From assembly GCF_026625865.1 (NCBI RefSeq), contig NZ_CP113067.1, positions 2,356,001 through 2,420,000 of the forward strand: a stretch of DNA of 64,000 nucleotides. Reading direction: 5' to 3'. Every line of letters starts with the position of its first letter. The first letter of the stretch is position 1. A program made the position numbers and the translations under genes. Shown in pieces: positions 16,302 through 24,925 of the stretch. The DNA is from Microbacterium sp. SL75. GTDB taxonomy: Bacteria > Actinomycetota > Actinomycetes > Actinomycetales > Microbacteriaceae. Below the pieces are notes generated by a model. It was not told the origin of the DNA and did no database searches. It saw nothing but the letters and a program-made list of their open reading frames with translations.

Positions 16302-17561
16302 TCAGTACCAGCCGGTGCGCTGAGAGTGATCCCACGCCCCGCAGGGGGATCCGTATCGCGAGCTGATGTACGACAGGCCCCAGGAGATCTGGGTGTTCGC
16401 GTTCGTGCGCCAGTCGAGGCCGAAGGTGGCCATCTTGTCGCCGGGGAGCGCCTGGGGGATGCCGTAGGCGCCGCTGCCGCTGTTGTAGGCGTCGACCCGC
16501 CAGCTCGACTCGCGGTTCCACAGCGAGACGAGGCACGAGAACTGGTCGTCGCCCCAGCCGTAGCGACCGATCGCGCCGCGGGCCGCGGAGCGCGCTTCGC
16601 CGGGGCTCATGACCGGCCCCGCCGGGGCGGTCGACCCGCCGCCGGACCCGCCGCCCGGGCTCGAGCCGCCGGAGCCCGACCCGCCGCTCGAGCCCGACCC
16701 GCCGGAGCCCGAGCCGCCGGACGAGCTCGACCCGCCGGACGAGCTCGACCCGCCGGACCCACCCGTCGACCCGCCGCCGGAGCCCGATCCGCCGCCGGAT
16801 GCCGCCACCGGTCCTCCCGCCGACCCGCCGGGCTGCTGCGCGTCGCGTTGCACCTTCTCCTGCTCGCGCGCCGCGCGTTCCTGAGCGGCGGTGGTCGCCC
16901 GCAACGCCGCGAGCTGGGCGTACAGATCATCAAGGCGTGCCTGCGCCGCCCGCACGGTCTCGGCCTCGGCCTCGGCGTCGCTCTGCGCGGTCGCGGCGGT
17001 GGTCCGCGCGTCGTCGGCCAGGCGCGCGGCTTCGTCCCGGGCCTGCTCCGCTTGCTCGCGCAGAGAGGTGGCGACGTCGGCCGCGCTGCGGGCCCGGCCC
17101 GCGGTGCGTGCCGTGACCTCGGACACACGATCCAGGATGCCGAGCCGCTCGAGCAGCGAATCGGGATCGGCGTCCGTCAGGAGCTGCGCCACGAGGGGGC
17201 CACCGCCCACGGTTCGGTACAACCGCGCGGCACTCGCTCCCGCGGCGGCGGCGCTGGAGGTCTCCGCGGCATCGGCCGAGGCGCTCTGCGCGGTCAGCTC
17301 CGCCGCGCGCGCCGCGGTCCGTTCCGCCTGAAGGCGCGTCTGCTCGGCGACGGCCGACGCATCGAGGGCACGGTGCGACGCGGCTGCGGCATCGGCCTCC
17401 GCGGCATCCAATTCCTGCTTCACCTGGGCCACGGCGCTGTCGTCGACGACGGCGAGGGCATGGCCGGTGCGGACGCCCGCCGAGGCGGGAGAGGGCACGA
17501 GGGCCGCGCCGACGACGACGCACGCGAGAAGCGTGTGACTCATGCGACGAATGAGGCCCAT
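16302..17561 (-). CDS. Secreted coiled-coil protein with C-terminal lytic transglycosylase-like domain
   Basis: 419 residues. A signal peptide (about 1-29, ending SPASA) is followed by an Ala/Glu/Arg-rich coiled coil (about 40-240), a Gly/Ser-rich linker (about 243-320) and a domain (about 325-419) with CLVSLWNRESSWRVDAYN and YGIPQALPG. That domain matches the C-terminal transglycosylase of actinobacterial aggregation-promoting-factor-like proteins, with E351 as probable catalytic acid. Role: peptidoglycan cleavage outside the cell, possibly at division. TAGCGT 6 nt upstream of the ATG indicates a leaderless mRNA. Convergent with the GT-SGNH gene. Confidence 0.85.
   Translation of the reverse strand: MGLIRRMSHTLLACVVVGAALVPSPASAGVRTGHALAVVDDSAVAQVKQELDAAEADAAAASHRALDASAVAEQTRLQAERTAARAAELTAQSASADAAETSSAAAAGASAARLYRTVGGGPLVAQLLTDADPDSLLERLGILDRVSEVTARTAGRARSAADVATSLREQAEQARDEAARLADDARTTAATAQSDAEAEAETVRAAQARLDDLYAQLAALRATTAAQERAAREQEKVQRDAQQPGGSAGGPVAASGGGSGSGGGSTGGSGGSSSSGGSSSSGGSGSGGSGSSGGSGSGGSSPGGGSGGGSTAPAGPVMSPGEARSAARGAIGRYGWGDDQFSCLVSLWNRESSWRVDAYNSGSGAYGIPQALPGDKMATFGLDWRTNANTQISWGLSYISSRYGSPCGAWDHSQRTGWY
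16620..16810. repeat. Low-complexity Gly/Ser-coding repeat in the transglycosylase gene
   Basis: On the plus strand this reads as iterated CCGCCGGA/CCGGAGCCCGA units, encoding Gly-Ser-Gly-Gly runs on the minus strand. It is a flexible protein linker and a likely site of length variation between strains. Confidence 0.7.
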
Positions 17562-17618
17562 GAGGTCACGCTAGAGCACGATCCCGTGTGCTGCCCACCC
17601 CCGAACGGTGGTCGCTGA

Positions 17619-17865
17619 TAGGGTGGGGAAGGATGCCGCCTCGGCATCGGCTCAACTACATATGAGCTCACGGAGCAGGCCGGCAGACGCTGGTCCCCTG
17701 TGGTGGACTCCCCGTCGGATCGCCGGGTGGTCGTCTACTGGTGGCCAGTCGCCGGGATTTCCGGGCCGATTCGTCGGCGCGCCCTTTCTGCCTGTTCCTG
17801 CTCCTTCGCATGTCAGCTCGTCGCCCACACGGGGCGGCGAGCCTAAACAAAGAAGGAGGGACCTC
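17619..17865 (+). ncRNA. Structured pnp leader (Actino-pnp-like)
   Basis: An extended -10 (TGATAGGGT, hexamer 17619-17624) suggests transcription from about 17631, leaving an approximately 235-nt leader. Inside, CTGGTC (17690-17695) can pair with GGCCAG (17743-17748) and GTGGAC (17703-17708) with GTCTAC (17733-17738), both using one G-U pair, giving one long interrupted hairpin. A conserved RNA motif named Actino-pnp is known upstream of exoribonuclease genes in actinobacteria. Assignment to that family is by position and general form, not by alignment. The leader ends in the AAGGAGGG ribosome binding site. Confidence 0.5.
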
Positions 17866-20163
17866 TTGGAAGGTCCAGAAATCACCGCCGCTGAAGCCGT
17901 TCTCGACAACGGCCGTTTCGGCACCCGTACCGTCCGGTTCGAGACCGGACGCCTCGCTCAGCAGGCTCAGGGCGCTGTCGCCGCCTACCTCGACGAAGAG
18001 ACGATGCTCCTGTCGGCCACCAGCGCCGGCAAGCACCCGCGTGAAGGATTCGACTTCTTCCCGCTGACCGTCGACGTCGAAGAGCGCTCTTACGCCGCCG
18101 GCAAGATCCCCGGCTCGTTCTTCCGCCGCGAGGGTCGCCCCTCGACCGAGGCCATCCTCGTGTGCCGCCTCATCGACCGGCCGCTGCGCCCGTCGTTCGT
18201 CGACGGCCTCCGCAACGAGGTCCAGATCGTCGTCACCGTGCTCTCGATCGCTCCCGGGGAGTTCTACGACGCCCTCGCGATCAACGCCGCCTCGCTGTCG
18301 ACCCAGATCTCGGGTCTGCCGTTCTCGGGTCCCATCGCCGGTGTGCGTCTCGCGCTCATCCCCGGCCAGGGCGAGAACGCCGACCAGTGGGTCGCTTTCC
18401 CGACCGTCACGCAGCTCGAAGACGCCGTCTTCGACCTCATCGTCGCCGGCCGCGTGCTCGACGACGGCGACGTCGCCATCATGATGGTGGAGGCCGAAGC
18501 CACCGAGGGCAGCTGGAACATGATCAAGGGCGGCGCGACCAAGCCGAACGAGCAGGTCGTGGCCGAGGGCCTCGAGGCTGCCAAGCCCTTCCTGCGTCAG
18601 CTGGTCGACGCGCAGAACGAGGTCGCCCGTACCGCGGCCAAGGAGATCCAGTCCTTCCCCGTCTTCCCGGCATACAGCCAGGAGACCTACGACTTCGTCG
18701 CCGGCCGTGCCTACGACCGTCTGGTGCCCGTCTACCAGATCGCCGACAAGCAGGAGCGTCAGAACGCCGACGACGAGGTCAAGACCTCCGTCAAGGAGCA
18801 GCTCCTCGCCGCCGTCGAGTCGGGCGAGCTGCCCGCCGTCGCAACCCTGGAGTTCAACGCCGCGTACAAGTCGGTCACCAAGACCATCGTCCGCGGTCGC
18901 ATCCTCGCCGAGGGCGTGCGCATGGACGGCCGTGGCCTCGCCGACATCCGCCCGCTCGACGCCGAGGTGCAGGTCATCCCGCGCGTGCACGGTTCGGCGA
19001 TCTTCCAGCGCGGTGAGACCCAGATCCTGGGCGTCACCACGCTGAACATGCTCAAGATGGAGCAGCAGATCGACTCGCTCTCGCCCATCACGAGCAAGCG
19101 TTACCTGCACCACTACAACTTCCCGCCGTACTCGACCGGTGAGACCGGTCGCGTGGGCAGCCCGAAGCGTCGCGAGATCGGCCACGGCTTCCTGGCCGAG
19201 CGTGCTCTCGTTCCCGTGCTCCCCAGCCGCGAGGAGTTCCCCTACGCGATCCGTCAGGTGTCCGAGGCTCTCGGCTCCAACGGTTCGACGTCGATGGGCT
19301 CGGTGTGCGCCTCGACCCTGTCGCTGCTGAACGCGGGTGTGCCCCTTCGCGCCCCCGTCGCCGGTATCGCCATGGGCCTGGTCACCGACGAGGTCGACGG
19401 ACAGACGCGCTACGCCGCCCTGACCGACATCCTCGGCGCAGAAGACGCTCTCGGCGACATGGACTTCAAGGTCGCCGGAACGAGCGAGTTCATCACCGCG
19501 ATCCAGCTCGACACCAAGCTCGACGGCATCCCGTCGTCGGTGCTCGCGGCCGCGCTCACCCAGGCCAAGGAGGCTCGTCTGACGATCCTCAACGTCCTGA
19601 ACTCGGCGATCGACGCCCCCGACGAGATGGCGCCCACCGCGCCCCGCGTCATCAGCGTCCAGATCCCGGTCGACAAGATCGGTGAGCTCATCGGGCCCAA
19701 GGGCAAGACGATCAACTCCATCCAGGACGAGACCGGCGCACAGATCTCGATCGAGGACGACGGCACCGTCTACATCGGCGCGACCGACGGCCCCTCGGCC
19801 GAGGCCGCCCGTGCCCAGGTGAACGCCATCGCCAACCCGACCAACCCCGAGGTGGGCGAGCAGTTCCTCGGAACCGTCGTCAAGATCGCGACCTTCGGCG
19901 CGTTCGTCTCGCTGCTTCCCGGCAAGGACGGCCTGCTGCACGTCAGCGAGGTCCGCAAGCTCGCCGGCGGCAAGCGCGTCGAGAACGTCGAAGACGTGCT
20001 CTCGGTCGGTCGCAAGATCCTCGTGCGCATCACGAAGATCGACGACCGCGGCAAGCTGTCGCTCGAGCCCGTGCTCGACGAGGAGGCCACCACGCCCGAG
20101 CCCGCCGACACGGAGAGCTCGGCCGCCGCGAGCCAGGGTCCCGAGGCTCCCGCCGAAGGCTGA
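17866..20163 (+). CDS. pnp: Polyribonucleotide nucleotidyltransferase (PNPase)
   Basis: 765 residues. Phosphorolytic 3'-5' exoribonuclease and RNA tailing enzyme. Two RNase PH-like domains are separated by a helical region; the second carries [21 protein letters not shown] and [20 protein letters not shown] with the catalytic Asp residues. A KH domain ([16 protein letters not shown], about 605-665) and an S1 domain (about 670-745) follow. The start is TTG at 17866, beginning [19 protein letters not shown], with AAGGAGGG 7 nt before it. The longer open frame upstream is the leader. A strong terminator follows. Autoregulation through the leader, as in other bacteria, is possible. Confidence 0.97.
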   Translation: MEGPEITAAEAVLDNGRFGTRTVRFETGRLAQQAQGAVAAYLDEETMLLSATSAGKHPREGFDFFPLTVDVEERSYAAGKIPGSFFRREGRPSTEAILVCRLIDRPLRPSFVDGLRNEVQIVVTVLSIAPGEFYDALAINAASLSTQISGLPFSGPIAGVRLALIPGQGENADQWVAFPTVTQLEDAVFDLIVAGRVLDDGDVAIMMVEAEATEGSWNMIKGGATKPNEQVVAEGLEAAKPFLRQLVDAQNEVARTAAKEIQSFPVFPAYSQETYDFVAGRAYDRLVPVYQIADKQERQNADDEVKTSVKEQLLAAVESGELPAVATLEFNAAYKSVTKTIVRGRILAEGVRMDGRGLADIRPLDAEVQVIPRVHGSAIFQRGETQILGVTTLNMLKMEQQIDSLSPITSKRYLHHYNFPPYSTGETGRVGSPKRREIGHGFLAERALVPVLPSREEFPYAIRQVSEALGSNGSTSMGSVCASTLSLLNAGVPLRAPVAGIAMGLVTDEVDGQTRYAALTDILGAEDALGDMDFKVAGTSEFITAIQLDTKLDGIPSSVLAAALTQAKEARLTILNVLNSAIDAPDEMAPTAPRVISVQIPVDKIGELIGPKGKTINSIQDETGAQISIEDDGTVYIGATDGPSAEAARAQVNAIANPTNPEVGEQFLGTVVKIATFGAFVSLLPGKDGLLHVSEVRKLAGGKRVENVEDVLSVGRKILVRITKIDDRGKLSLEPVLDEEATTPEPADTESSAAASQGPEAPAEG

Positions 20164-20176
20164 TCCTCTGATCACC

Positions 20177-20210
20177 GGATGCCCGTCCCGCTCTCGCGGG
20201 GCGGGCATCC
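20177..20210 (+). terminator. pnp terminator
   Basis: A 15-nt arm GGATGCCCGTCCCGC (20177-20191) pairs with 20196-20210, with a 4-nt loop and at most one G-U pair, starting 14 nt after the pnp stop. Confidence 0.85.
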
Positions 20211-20245
20211 GTCGTGTGGCCCGTGGGGCGGGTGTGACGATCGCC

Positions 20246-20260
20246 GCGTAAGCGTTACGC
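20246..20260 (+). promoter_or_regulatory. Palindrome upstream of the aldo/keto-reductase-like gene
   Basis: GCGTAA-GCG-TTACGC is a perfect 6-3-6 inverted repeat, 133 bp before the ATG and just downstream of the pnp terminator. It may be an operator; no regulator is identified. Confidence 0.35.
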
Positions 20261-20392
20261 AATGTTTATCGCCACGGCGGGGCAATGGGCTGGCCGGTCT
20301 CGGGGAAGGCCTAGCCTCGTAGTACGTCGGGGGGCGTGGTGATACGGGTGGTTCCGTACCGTCATCCGGCATCGCGGGGAGAGGACCTCACC

Positions 20393-21418
20393 ATGAGCGG
20401 CTCGGGCGTCGATGAGACGGCCTCGCCGCGCCTGCGTCGGGATCGTGCTGCGCACCCCTCGTCGCCGATCACCCTGCAGGGCCCCGGCCTCGGCTCTCAC
20501 GTGCGCGTGCCTCTCGGCGAGACGGGGTTCGACGTCTTCCCCCTGTTCCTCGGCGGGGGAGAGTTCGGCTGGAACGTCGACGCCCGCTCGAGCCACGAGA
20601 TCCTCGACGCGTACGCCGAGCTCGGCGGCAACGCGCTGCATACGGCCGACAGCTACGCCGCCGGTCGCAGCGAGTTCATCATCGGCGAGTGGCTCCGCAC
20701 CCGCCGCATGCGCGACGACACGGTGCTGACGGTCCGCATCGGCGGCCACCCCGACAACCCGGGCTTGGACTCCGTCAATCTCGTCCGCGCCGTCGAGGCC
20801 TCGCTCACGCGCCTGGGCACCGACCGCATCGACGTGCTCTCGCTCGACGCCGCCCGCGGCGACCGAGCCCTGCTCGAGGACACCCTGGCCACCAGCGAGT
20901 GGCTCGTGGAGTCGGGCAAGGTCCGCGCGATCGGTGCGCACGGCTATACCGCCGCACAGCTCGTCGAGGCCCGCATCCTGTCCTCCGCCGGGTACCCGCG
21001 CATCGCGGTACTCGACGTCCCCTACAACGTGCTGCGCCGGTCTGAGTTCGAGGGCGACGTGCGGCTCATCGCCTCGGCCCAGAACATGGCCGTTACCCCC
21101 TCGCACCCGCTCGCCCACGGCTTCCTCGCCGGCGAGACGCGCACCCGCGGCCAGTCCTCGCAGTCGGTGCGCGGCACGCAGGTGGCGGCGCACCTGAACC
21201 GTCGTGGCTCGCGCGTTCTGCGGGCCCTCGACGCGGTGGGCGAAGAGCTCGGACTCCCGGATGCCGCTGTCGCCGTCGCCTGGCTGCTCGCGCAGAAGAT
21301 CGTGACGGCGCCGATCGTCAACGCTTTCGCCCCCCGCCACGTCGTGGAGTGCATGCGCGCCGTGGGCGTGCGCCTGAGCCGCGCGCACCTGTCGGATATC
21401 GCCCGAGCCGCGGAGTGA
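20393..21418 (+). CDS. Aldo/keto reductase-like TIM-barrel protein with altered tetrad
   Basis: 341 residues with the aldo/keto reductase fold: strand and turn FLGGGEFGWN, SHEILDAYAELGGNALHTADSYAAGRSE, VNLVRAVEASLTRLGTDRID and VAVAWLLAQKIVTAPIV. However, three of the four catalytic residues are replaced when aligned to the usual FDTADVYG, TKVG and DLYQLH motifs: Asp by H83, Lys by R115 and His by D152. Only Y88 remains. It may not be a classical NADPH-dependent reductase. ATG 20393 follows GGGGAGAGGA. A histidine phosphatase gene follows 78 bp downstream. Confidence 0.8.
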   Translation: MSGSGVDETASPRLRRDRAAHPSSPITLQGPGLGSHVRVPLGETGFDVFPLFLGGGEFGWNVDARSSHEILDAYAELGGNALHTADSYAAGRSEFIIGEWLRTRRMRDDTVLTVRIGGHPDNPGLDSVNLVRAVEASLTRLGTDRIDVLSLDAARGDRALLEDTLATSEWLVESGKVRAIGAHGYTAAQLVEARILSSAGYPRIAVLDVPYNVLRRSEFEGDVRLIASAQNMAVTPSHPLAHGFLAGETRTRGQSSQSVRGTQVAAHLNRRGSRVLRALDAVGEELGLPDAAVAVAWLLAQKIVTAPIVNAFAPRHVVECMRAVGVRLSRAHLSDIARAAE

Positions 21419-21496
21419 CCGGCCCGGTGTCGGGGGTGTGACGTAGGCTTGTCGAGAGGGCCGGGGGACGGCAGATCGACGACGAAGTGAGCTGAC

Positions 21497-22099
21497 GTGA
21501 CGCACTACATCTACCTGGTGCGCCATGGCGAGCACCAGGATGCCGAACACGGTCTGACCGACGGGCCCCTGTCTCCGAGAGGGCAGCGGCAGGCCGCTCT
21601 GCTGGCCGACCGCCTCTCGGGCCTCCCTCTCGACGCTGTCTGGCACTCGCCTCTCGAGCGCGCGGCGCAGACCGCCCGCGCGGTCGCCGACCGCCTGCCC
21701 GCGGTCACGCCCGAGTCCTCGGCGCTGCTGTTCGACTGCATCCCCACCGGGATGACGCCCGAGACGCCCTCGGTGTTCGAGCCCTTCTTCGGTTCGGTGA
21801 GCGAGGCCGAGATCGACGCCGGTCGCGCCCAGATGGCCGACGCCACCGCCGAGTTCCTCGCGCGCAAGGCCGGCGAGGTGCACGAGCTCGTCATCACGCA
21901 CAACTTCGTCATCTCGTGGTTCGTTCGCGAGGTTCTGCAGGCGCCCGACTGGCGCTGGATGACGATCAACCAGGCCTACTGCGGCCTGACGGTCATCGCG
22001 CAGAAGAAGGGGCGCCCCTGGACGCTGCTCTCCCACAACGACTTGGCGCACCTGCCGGTGGAGCTGCGCACCGGCCTGGTCGACCCGCTTCCCGTCTGA
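21497..22099 (+). CDS. Histidine phosphatase family protein (phosphoglycerate mutase-like)
   Basis: A 200-residue cytosolic phosphatase. The phosphohistidine loop YLVRHGEHQDA has H10 as nucleophile. LSPRGQRQAALLADRL and the second conserved His within LVITHNFVISWFVREV (about residue 135) complete the branch-1 signature. The substrate is not predictable. GTG start; TAGGCT at 21443 suggests an own promoter with a short leader. dapB begins 64 bp downstream behind its own promoter. Confidence 0.88.
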   Translation: MTHYIYLVRHGEHQDAEHGLTDGPLSPRGQRQAALLADRLSGLPLDAVWHSPLERAAQTARAVADRLPAVTPESSALLFDCIPTGMTPETPSVFEPFFGSVSEAEIDAGRAQMADATAEFLARKAGEVHELVITHNFVISWFVREVLQAPDWRWMTINQAYCGLTVIAQKKGRPWTLLSHNDLAHLPVELRTGLVDPLPV

Positions 22100-22163
22100 G
22101 TTCGTCCGCGGCGCGTCTGTGGATAACGCCGCGACGCCGGGTGCTCGCGCCTAGGCTGGACGC

Positions 22164-22976
22164 ATGACGACGCGTGTGGCCATCGTGGGGGGAACCGGAA
22201 AGCTGGGCGGAGTGATCCGCGCGGTCGTCGACGCCGAGGACGGCTACGAGGTGACGGCGGTGCTCACCTCGGCCTCTCCGCTCAGCGAGATCGACGGAGC
22301 CGACCTCGTCATCGACGCCACCACGCCCGCGGTGTCGATCGACGTCGTCCGCGCGGCCGTCGAACGCGGCATCAATGTGCTGGTAGGCACGTCGGGCTGG
22401 TCGAACGAGCGCATCGCCTTGGTCCGTTCCCTCGTGGATGCCAGTGGCACGGGCGCCGTCTTCATCCCGAACTTCTCCCTCGGCTCGGTGATCGGCAGTG
22501 CCCTCGCCGCGGCCGCGGCGCCGTTCTTCCCCTCGATCGAGATCATCGAGGCGCACCACGAGACCAAGATCGACTCACCCAGTGGCACCGCCGTGCGCAC
22601 GGCCGAGCTGATCGCAGCGGCGCGGGCCGATGTCGGACCCGTCGAATCGCCGCACGTCGATCAGCGAGCCCGTGGCCAGCGTGTCGCATCGGTCCCCATC
22701 CACTCGCTCCGCCGTCCGGGCGTCGTCGCCCGGCAGGAGACGATTCTCTCGGGTGCGGGGGAGTCGCTCACCGTCGTCCACGACACGATCGAGCCGGCCA
22801 GGGCGTACGCTCCCGGCATCCGGATCGCCCTCGCCGCCGCCCGCGACGCGCGCGGGGTGCACGTGGGCCTCGACAGCTTCATCGACATCGGGGTACGCGT
22901 GCGACCCCTGCCGCCCGAGGCCCCCATCGCCGACGGCGACGTGTCGGGCCAGGTGGCGGGCGTCACCAGCGCATGA
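22164..22976 (+). CDS. dapB: 4-hydroxy-tetrahydrodipicolinate reductase
   Basis: 270 residues. Catalyses the NAD(P)H-dependent second committed step of the diaminopimelate/lysine pathway in the cytosol. The Rossmann start VAIVGGTGKLGG, substrate/catalytic motif H131-H132-E-T-K135-IDSPSGTA and C-terminal GLDSFIDIGVRV are typical. TAGGCT lies 6 nt before the ATG (22152-22157), predicting a leaderless mRNA. The stop overlaps the next start (ATGA). dapA (28.8 kb) and dapF (44.7 kb) are also in this window but separate. Confidence 0.95.
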   Translation: MTTRVAIVGGTGKLGGVIRAVVDAEDGYEVTAVLTSASPLSEIDGADLVIDATTPAVSIDVVRAAVERGINVLVGTSGWSNERIALVRSLVDASGTGAVFIPNFSLGSVIGSALAAAAAPFFPSIEIIEAHHETKIDSPSGTAVRTAELIAAARADVGPVESPHVDQRARGQRVASVPIHSLRRPGVVARQETILSGAGESLTVVHDTIEPARAYAPGIRIALAAARDARGVHVGLDSFIDIGVRVRPLPPEAPIADGDVSGQVAGVTSA

Positions 22977-23425
22977 GAGTCCGCGTCGCGGTCGCCGTCA
23001 TGACGGTGCTTCTGCTGATGTACGTCGTGCTGGCGGGGCAGCGGGCCATCGTGCTGCTCTCGAGCGGCGAGACCGTCGGCGTCGTGATGGGCGTGGCGCT
23101 GCTCGTCCTTCCGGCCCTGGCCATCTGGGCGATCGGTCGGGAGCTGTGGTTCGGCGTGCGTGCACAGCGATTGGGCGAGCGGCTGGAGGCCGAGGGCGGG
23201 CTGCCCGACGAGGACCTTCCCGTTCGTCCCAGCGGCCGCATCGAGCGCGAGGACGGCGACGCGCTGTTTCCGCGCTACCGCGCGGACGTCGAGGAGCACC
23301 CCGGCGATTGGCGCGCGCGCTACCGATTGGGGCTCGCGTACGACGCGGCGGGAGATCGTCGTCGCGCGCGAGACGCGATCCGCACGGCGATCCGCCTCGA
23401 GACGGCGGAGCGCCGGACGGCCTGA
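22973..23425 (+). CDS. Small membrane protein with TPR-like tail
   Basis: 150 residues. Two hydrophobic helices (about 5-25 and 37-55) are followed by a soluble C-terminal region reading RADVEEHPGDWRARYRLGLAYDAAGDRRRARDAIRTAI, about one tetratricopeptide repeat. No known function. The start overlaps the dapB stop by 4 bp (ATGA), so it is translated with dapB; this pairing is also seen in related actinobacteria as far as I recall. A shared terminator follows. Confidence 0.8.
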   Translation: MRVRVAVAVMTVLLLMYVVLAGQRAIVLLSSGETVGVVMGVALLVLPALAIWAIGRELWFGVRAQRLGERLEAEGGLPDEDLPVRPSGRIEREDGDALFPRYRADVEEHPGDWRARYRLGLAYDAAGDRRRARDAIRTAIRLETAERRTA

Positions 23426-23440
23426 ACACGAGCCAGCGCC

Positions 23441-23475
23441 GCGGGGACGACCGGCGTGGCGTCGGTCGTCCCCGC
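23441..23475. terminator. Bidirectional terminator hairpin between convergent genes
   Basis: A perfect 13-bp stem (GCGGGGACGACCG, 23441-23453, with 23463-23475) and 9-nt loop lie between the convergent dapB operon and the epimerase gene. It can serve both directions. Confidence 0.75.
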
Positions 23476-23479
23476 GCGT

Positions 23480-24400
23480 TCAGGCCGCGTCGCGCGCCGG
23501 AACGGCCGAGGCGACGGCCTCTTCGACCGTGCGATGCGTGAACATGAATCCGCTGTCTTCGAGGACGGCGGGACGAACGTCGGCATCCGAGGTGAGCAGG
23601 GCCTCCGTCGCGTCGGACCCGAGGGCGAGCTTGACGCCCCAGATCGGCGCGCGTACGAGGTAGGGACGGTTCATGCGGCGAGCCAGAGCGAACCCGAGGT
23701 CGTTCGCCGTCGCGCGCACCGGCCCGGTGAGGTTGACCGGTCCCGACACGTCGGCGTCGATGACGTGGCGGATGGCCCGTACCTCGTCGTCGAGCGAGAT
23801 CCAGGGCCAGACCTGCGTCCCGCGCCCGATGGGGCCCGAGAGGCCGAGCTTGGTCAGAAGCAGCAGGGGCTTGAGCACGCCCTGCTCGTGCACGACGGGA
23901 GCGGTGCGCAGCATCGCCACGCGGGCCGAGTCGCCGGCGGCGCGGGCGGCGTGCTCCCAGTCGACGCAGATGTCGGCCAGCAGACCGGAGCCGCGCTTCG
24001 AGGTCTCGGTCAGCACGGCTCCCGGCTGCGATCCGTAGAAGCCGGTGGCGCTGGCGTTCACGAGTGCGGGGGCGTCGGCACCGAGCGCGCGCACGGCCGC
24101 GGCCAGCGTACGGGTCGGCGTGATACGCGACCACAGCAGGGTGCTCTTGTACGAGGCCGTCCAGGGGAAGTGCCCGATGGACGCGCCGTTCAGACACACC
24201 ACCGCGTCGGCCCCGGCGAGCACGTCGGGGTCGAGGGGTGCGGCGTCCTGCAGCCACTGCACCTCGTGCGGCGCCGTCGGCTCGTGGCGCACGAGCGAGG
24301 TGACCTCGACGCCGTCGCCGCGCAGCGAGTCGAGGAGCGCCGAGCCGATGAGGCCCGACGCGCCGGCGAGGACGACGCGTCGGGCCGGAGTCTCAGGCAA
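23480..24400 (-). CDS. TIGR01777-type NAD-dependent epimerase/SDR family protein
   Basis: 306 residues. The extended SDR Rossmann motif VVLAGASGLIGSALLDSL is at the N-terminus. VCLNGASIGHFPWTASYKSTLLWSRI and NASATGFYGSQP are typical of the YfcH/SDR39U1 group, and the C-terminal part is the DUF1731 domain. Biochemical role unknown. The start is a TTG overlapping the OsmC stop by 8 bp (TTGCCTGA), so the two are translationally coupled. The frame runs open further upstream, but that part is the OsmC gene in another frame. Confidence 0.85.
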   Translation of the reverse strand: MPETPARRVVLAGASGLIGSALLDSLRGDGVEVTSLVRHEPTAPHEVQWLQDAAPLDPDVLAGADAVVCLNGASIGHFPWTASYKSTLLWSRITPTRTLAAAVRALGADAPALVNASATGFYGSQPGAVLTETSKRGSGLLADICVDWEHAARAAGDSARVAMLRTAPVVHEQGVLKPLLLLTKLGLSGPIGRGTQVWPWISLDDEVRAIRHVIDADVSGPVNLTGPVRATANDLGFALARRMNRPYLVRAPIWGVKLALGSDATEALLTSDADVRPAVLEDSGFMFTHRTVEEAVASAVPARDAA

Positions 24401-24818
24401 GCGTCGCCTCGAGGGTGATGTCGATGCCCGTGAGCGCCTGCGACACGGGGCAGTTGGCCTTCGCGTCGGCGGCGATCTTCTGGAACGTCTCGTCGTCGAG
24501 TCCGGGGACGACGGCGTTGACGTTGAGGTGGCTGCCGGTGATGCCGGTGCCGGGCTTGAAGGTGATCGACGCCGTGGCGTCGACCGACTCGGGCGGGGTG
24601 CCGTTCTCGGCCAGTGCGTTCGACAGCGCCATGCTGAAGCACGACGAGTGCGCACCCGCGAGCAGCTCTTCGGGCGTGGTGACCGAGCCCGATCCCTCGC
24701 TGCGCGCCTTCCAGTTCACGTCGAACGTGCCGATTCCAGACGAGGTGAAGGTGACCTCACCCGATCCCTCGAACAGGCTGCCCTTCCAGGCGGTGGTGGC
24801 TTCGCTCGTGACGGCCAT
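24393..24818 (-). CDS. OsmC family peroxiredoxin
   Basis: 141 residues. Thiol peroxidase of the OsmC branch that reduces organic hydroperoxides. Both redox Cys are present: HSSCFSMALSNAL (C60 region) and KANCPVSQALTG (about C126). TTPEELLAGAHSSC is the family signature. A strong GGAGG precedes the ATG. TAGGCT on the minus strand near 24873 is a candidate -10. Encoded in an operon with the downstream TIGR01777 protein. Confidence 0.93.
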   Translation of the reverse strand: MAVTSEATTAWKGSLFEGSGEVTFTSSGIGTFDVNWKARSEGSGSVTTPEELLAGAHSSCFSMALSNALAENGTPPESVDATASITFKPGTGITGSHLNVNAVVPGLDDETFQKIAADAKANCPVSQALTGIDITLEATLA

Positions 24819-24925
24819 GGGGAACCTCCGTTGTCTCGGCGCGGTCAGGGGTGACCGCGACGCGGCCAGCCTAGTGAGAGCGTCGGCCGCCGGGCGGGTC
24901 TTGACAGGGCTCTGCTCGAAGACGC

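Noticed and set aside
16620..16810. Short-period repeat resembling a CRISPR-like array
   Set aside because: Period is codon-sized and encodes a Gly/Ser linker; no spacers, no leader and no cas genes.
17668..20262. An 864-codon open frame on the minus strand opposite pnp
   Set aside because: Shadow of pnp created by GC-rich third positions; composition is Arg/Val/Asp/Gly/Leu-biased with no domain, and pnp is certain on the other strand. The same holds for long antisense frames opposite rnj, ftsK, hisA, gluB and others.
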